Assembly: GCA_944383405.1 (NCBI GenBank)
Contig: CALWPL010000010.1
Location: 1-38,893, forward strand
Length of the DNA stretch: 38,893 nucleotides
DNA from: an uncultured Clostridia bacterium
GTDB taxonomy: Bacteria; Bacillota; Clostridia; Christensenellales; UBA1242
Direction of reading: 5' to 3'
Shown: in pieces, positions 38,696 through 38,893 of the stretch
How the letters are laid out: each line of letters starts with the position of its first letter
Numbering within the stretch: the stretch's first letter is position 1
Translations under genes and position numbers: made by a program
Notes under the pieces: generated by a model
The model's database searches: none
The model's input: the letters and a program-made list of their open reading frames with translations, nothing else
What the model was told of the DNA's origin: nothing

Positions 38696-38873
38696 TTTCA
38701 AACTCCTTTTGTGTTTGTTCTACTATTTTAAGGAGTTGTCCAAGTTCTTTATAAAACCCCTCACTATAGTGCAAATTCCTAAAGTCAGAAACTCTGCATC
38801 TTGTATTACCGAATTTATCTTTTATATTATTTGCTCTTGCTATAAAGTCTGCAATTTTTGTAAGGTAACACCA
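38688..38873 (-). pseudogene. Partial or frame-broken gene at the right end
   Basis: A frame open from 38873 to the TAA at 38688 encodes IADFIARANNIKDKFGNTRC and further to QKEFENE, a plausible protein end overlapping the next start. It has no ATG, and an in-frame stop precedes it. An ATG at 38874-38872 is in another frame. Removing one A from the five-A run in the stretch TACAAAAATTG would join them as MVLPYKIADFIARAN. Either the gene continues beyond the edge after a frameshift, or the sequence has a homopolymer error. Confidence 0.45.
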
Positions 38874-38893
38874 TTACTATGATAATTATTTCT

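Noticed and set aside
1..38893. CRISPR array or insertion sequence
   Set aside because: No regularly spaced 25-40 bp repeats and no transposase were found. The only dense repeats are the 7-bp iterons at 2955-3272 and the LRR unit at 22911-23011.

Overview
The window is a tailed-phage genome, complete or nearly so (siphovirus-like, HK97-type head, flexible tail). It is AT-rich and uses the standard bacterial code: TAA, TAG and TGA all end genes and strong AGGAGG-type ribosome sites are common. This points to a low-GC Firmicutes or Bacillota-type gut host. I recognise no endolysin, which leaves a wall-poor host possible but unproven.

Layout. Positions 1-2938 (+) hold small unknown genes, a ribbon-helix-helix regulator and a DUF927-type ATPase. 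Positions 2955-3272 hold a cluster of 13 copies of one 7-bp word in both orientations, in AT-rich non-coding DNA; this is the best origin candidate. Positions 3686-8826 (+) are the packaging module: a GC-rich cos-like patch, HNH nuclease, adenine methyltransferase, small terminase, a GIY-YIG homing endonuclease with its own promoter and structured leader RNA, and large terminase. Positions 8898-18623 (+) are the head and tail module: portal, protease, capsid, connectors, major tail protein, a terminator plus a tRNA-like element, gpG/gpGT chaperones with a -1 slippery site, tape measure, Dit and tail-tip protein. Positions 18637-23637 (+) are fibre and baseplate genes, including a leucine-rich-repeat protein. 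Positions 23648-26558 (+) hold small and membrane proteins, among them a holin candidate and a membrane protein with a C-terminal HTH. Positions 26687-31225 (+) are a block of low-complexity, probably virion-associated proteins interrupted by an HNH homing endonuclease that looks leaderless. A bidirectional terminator at 31496-31523 separates these from the leftward early region (31522-38893, -): HTH proteins, DnaG-type zinc finger, XRE repressor, DnaB-like helicase, tyrosine recombinase and many small unknown genes.

The main find is at 30843-31225. A gene with a strong ribosome site reads 13 codons to GGA and then TAG. A GNRA-capped hairpin follows, then a second GGA, from which a 109-codon frame continues. 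Joining the two GGA codons (a 17-nt hop) gives a continuous protein matching the layout I remember for a common Firmicutes phage family. This is the architecture of T4 gene 60 translational bypassing. A small insertion mutation or another recoding route remains possible. Other unusual items are the structured leader of the GIY-YIG gene, the iteron cluster, the tRNA-like element inside the tail operon, a duplicated promoter block, and a transcription attenuator in front of the repressor gene.
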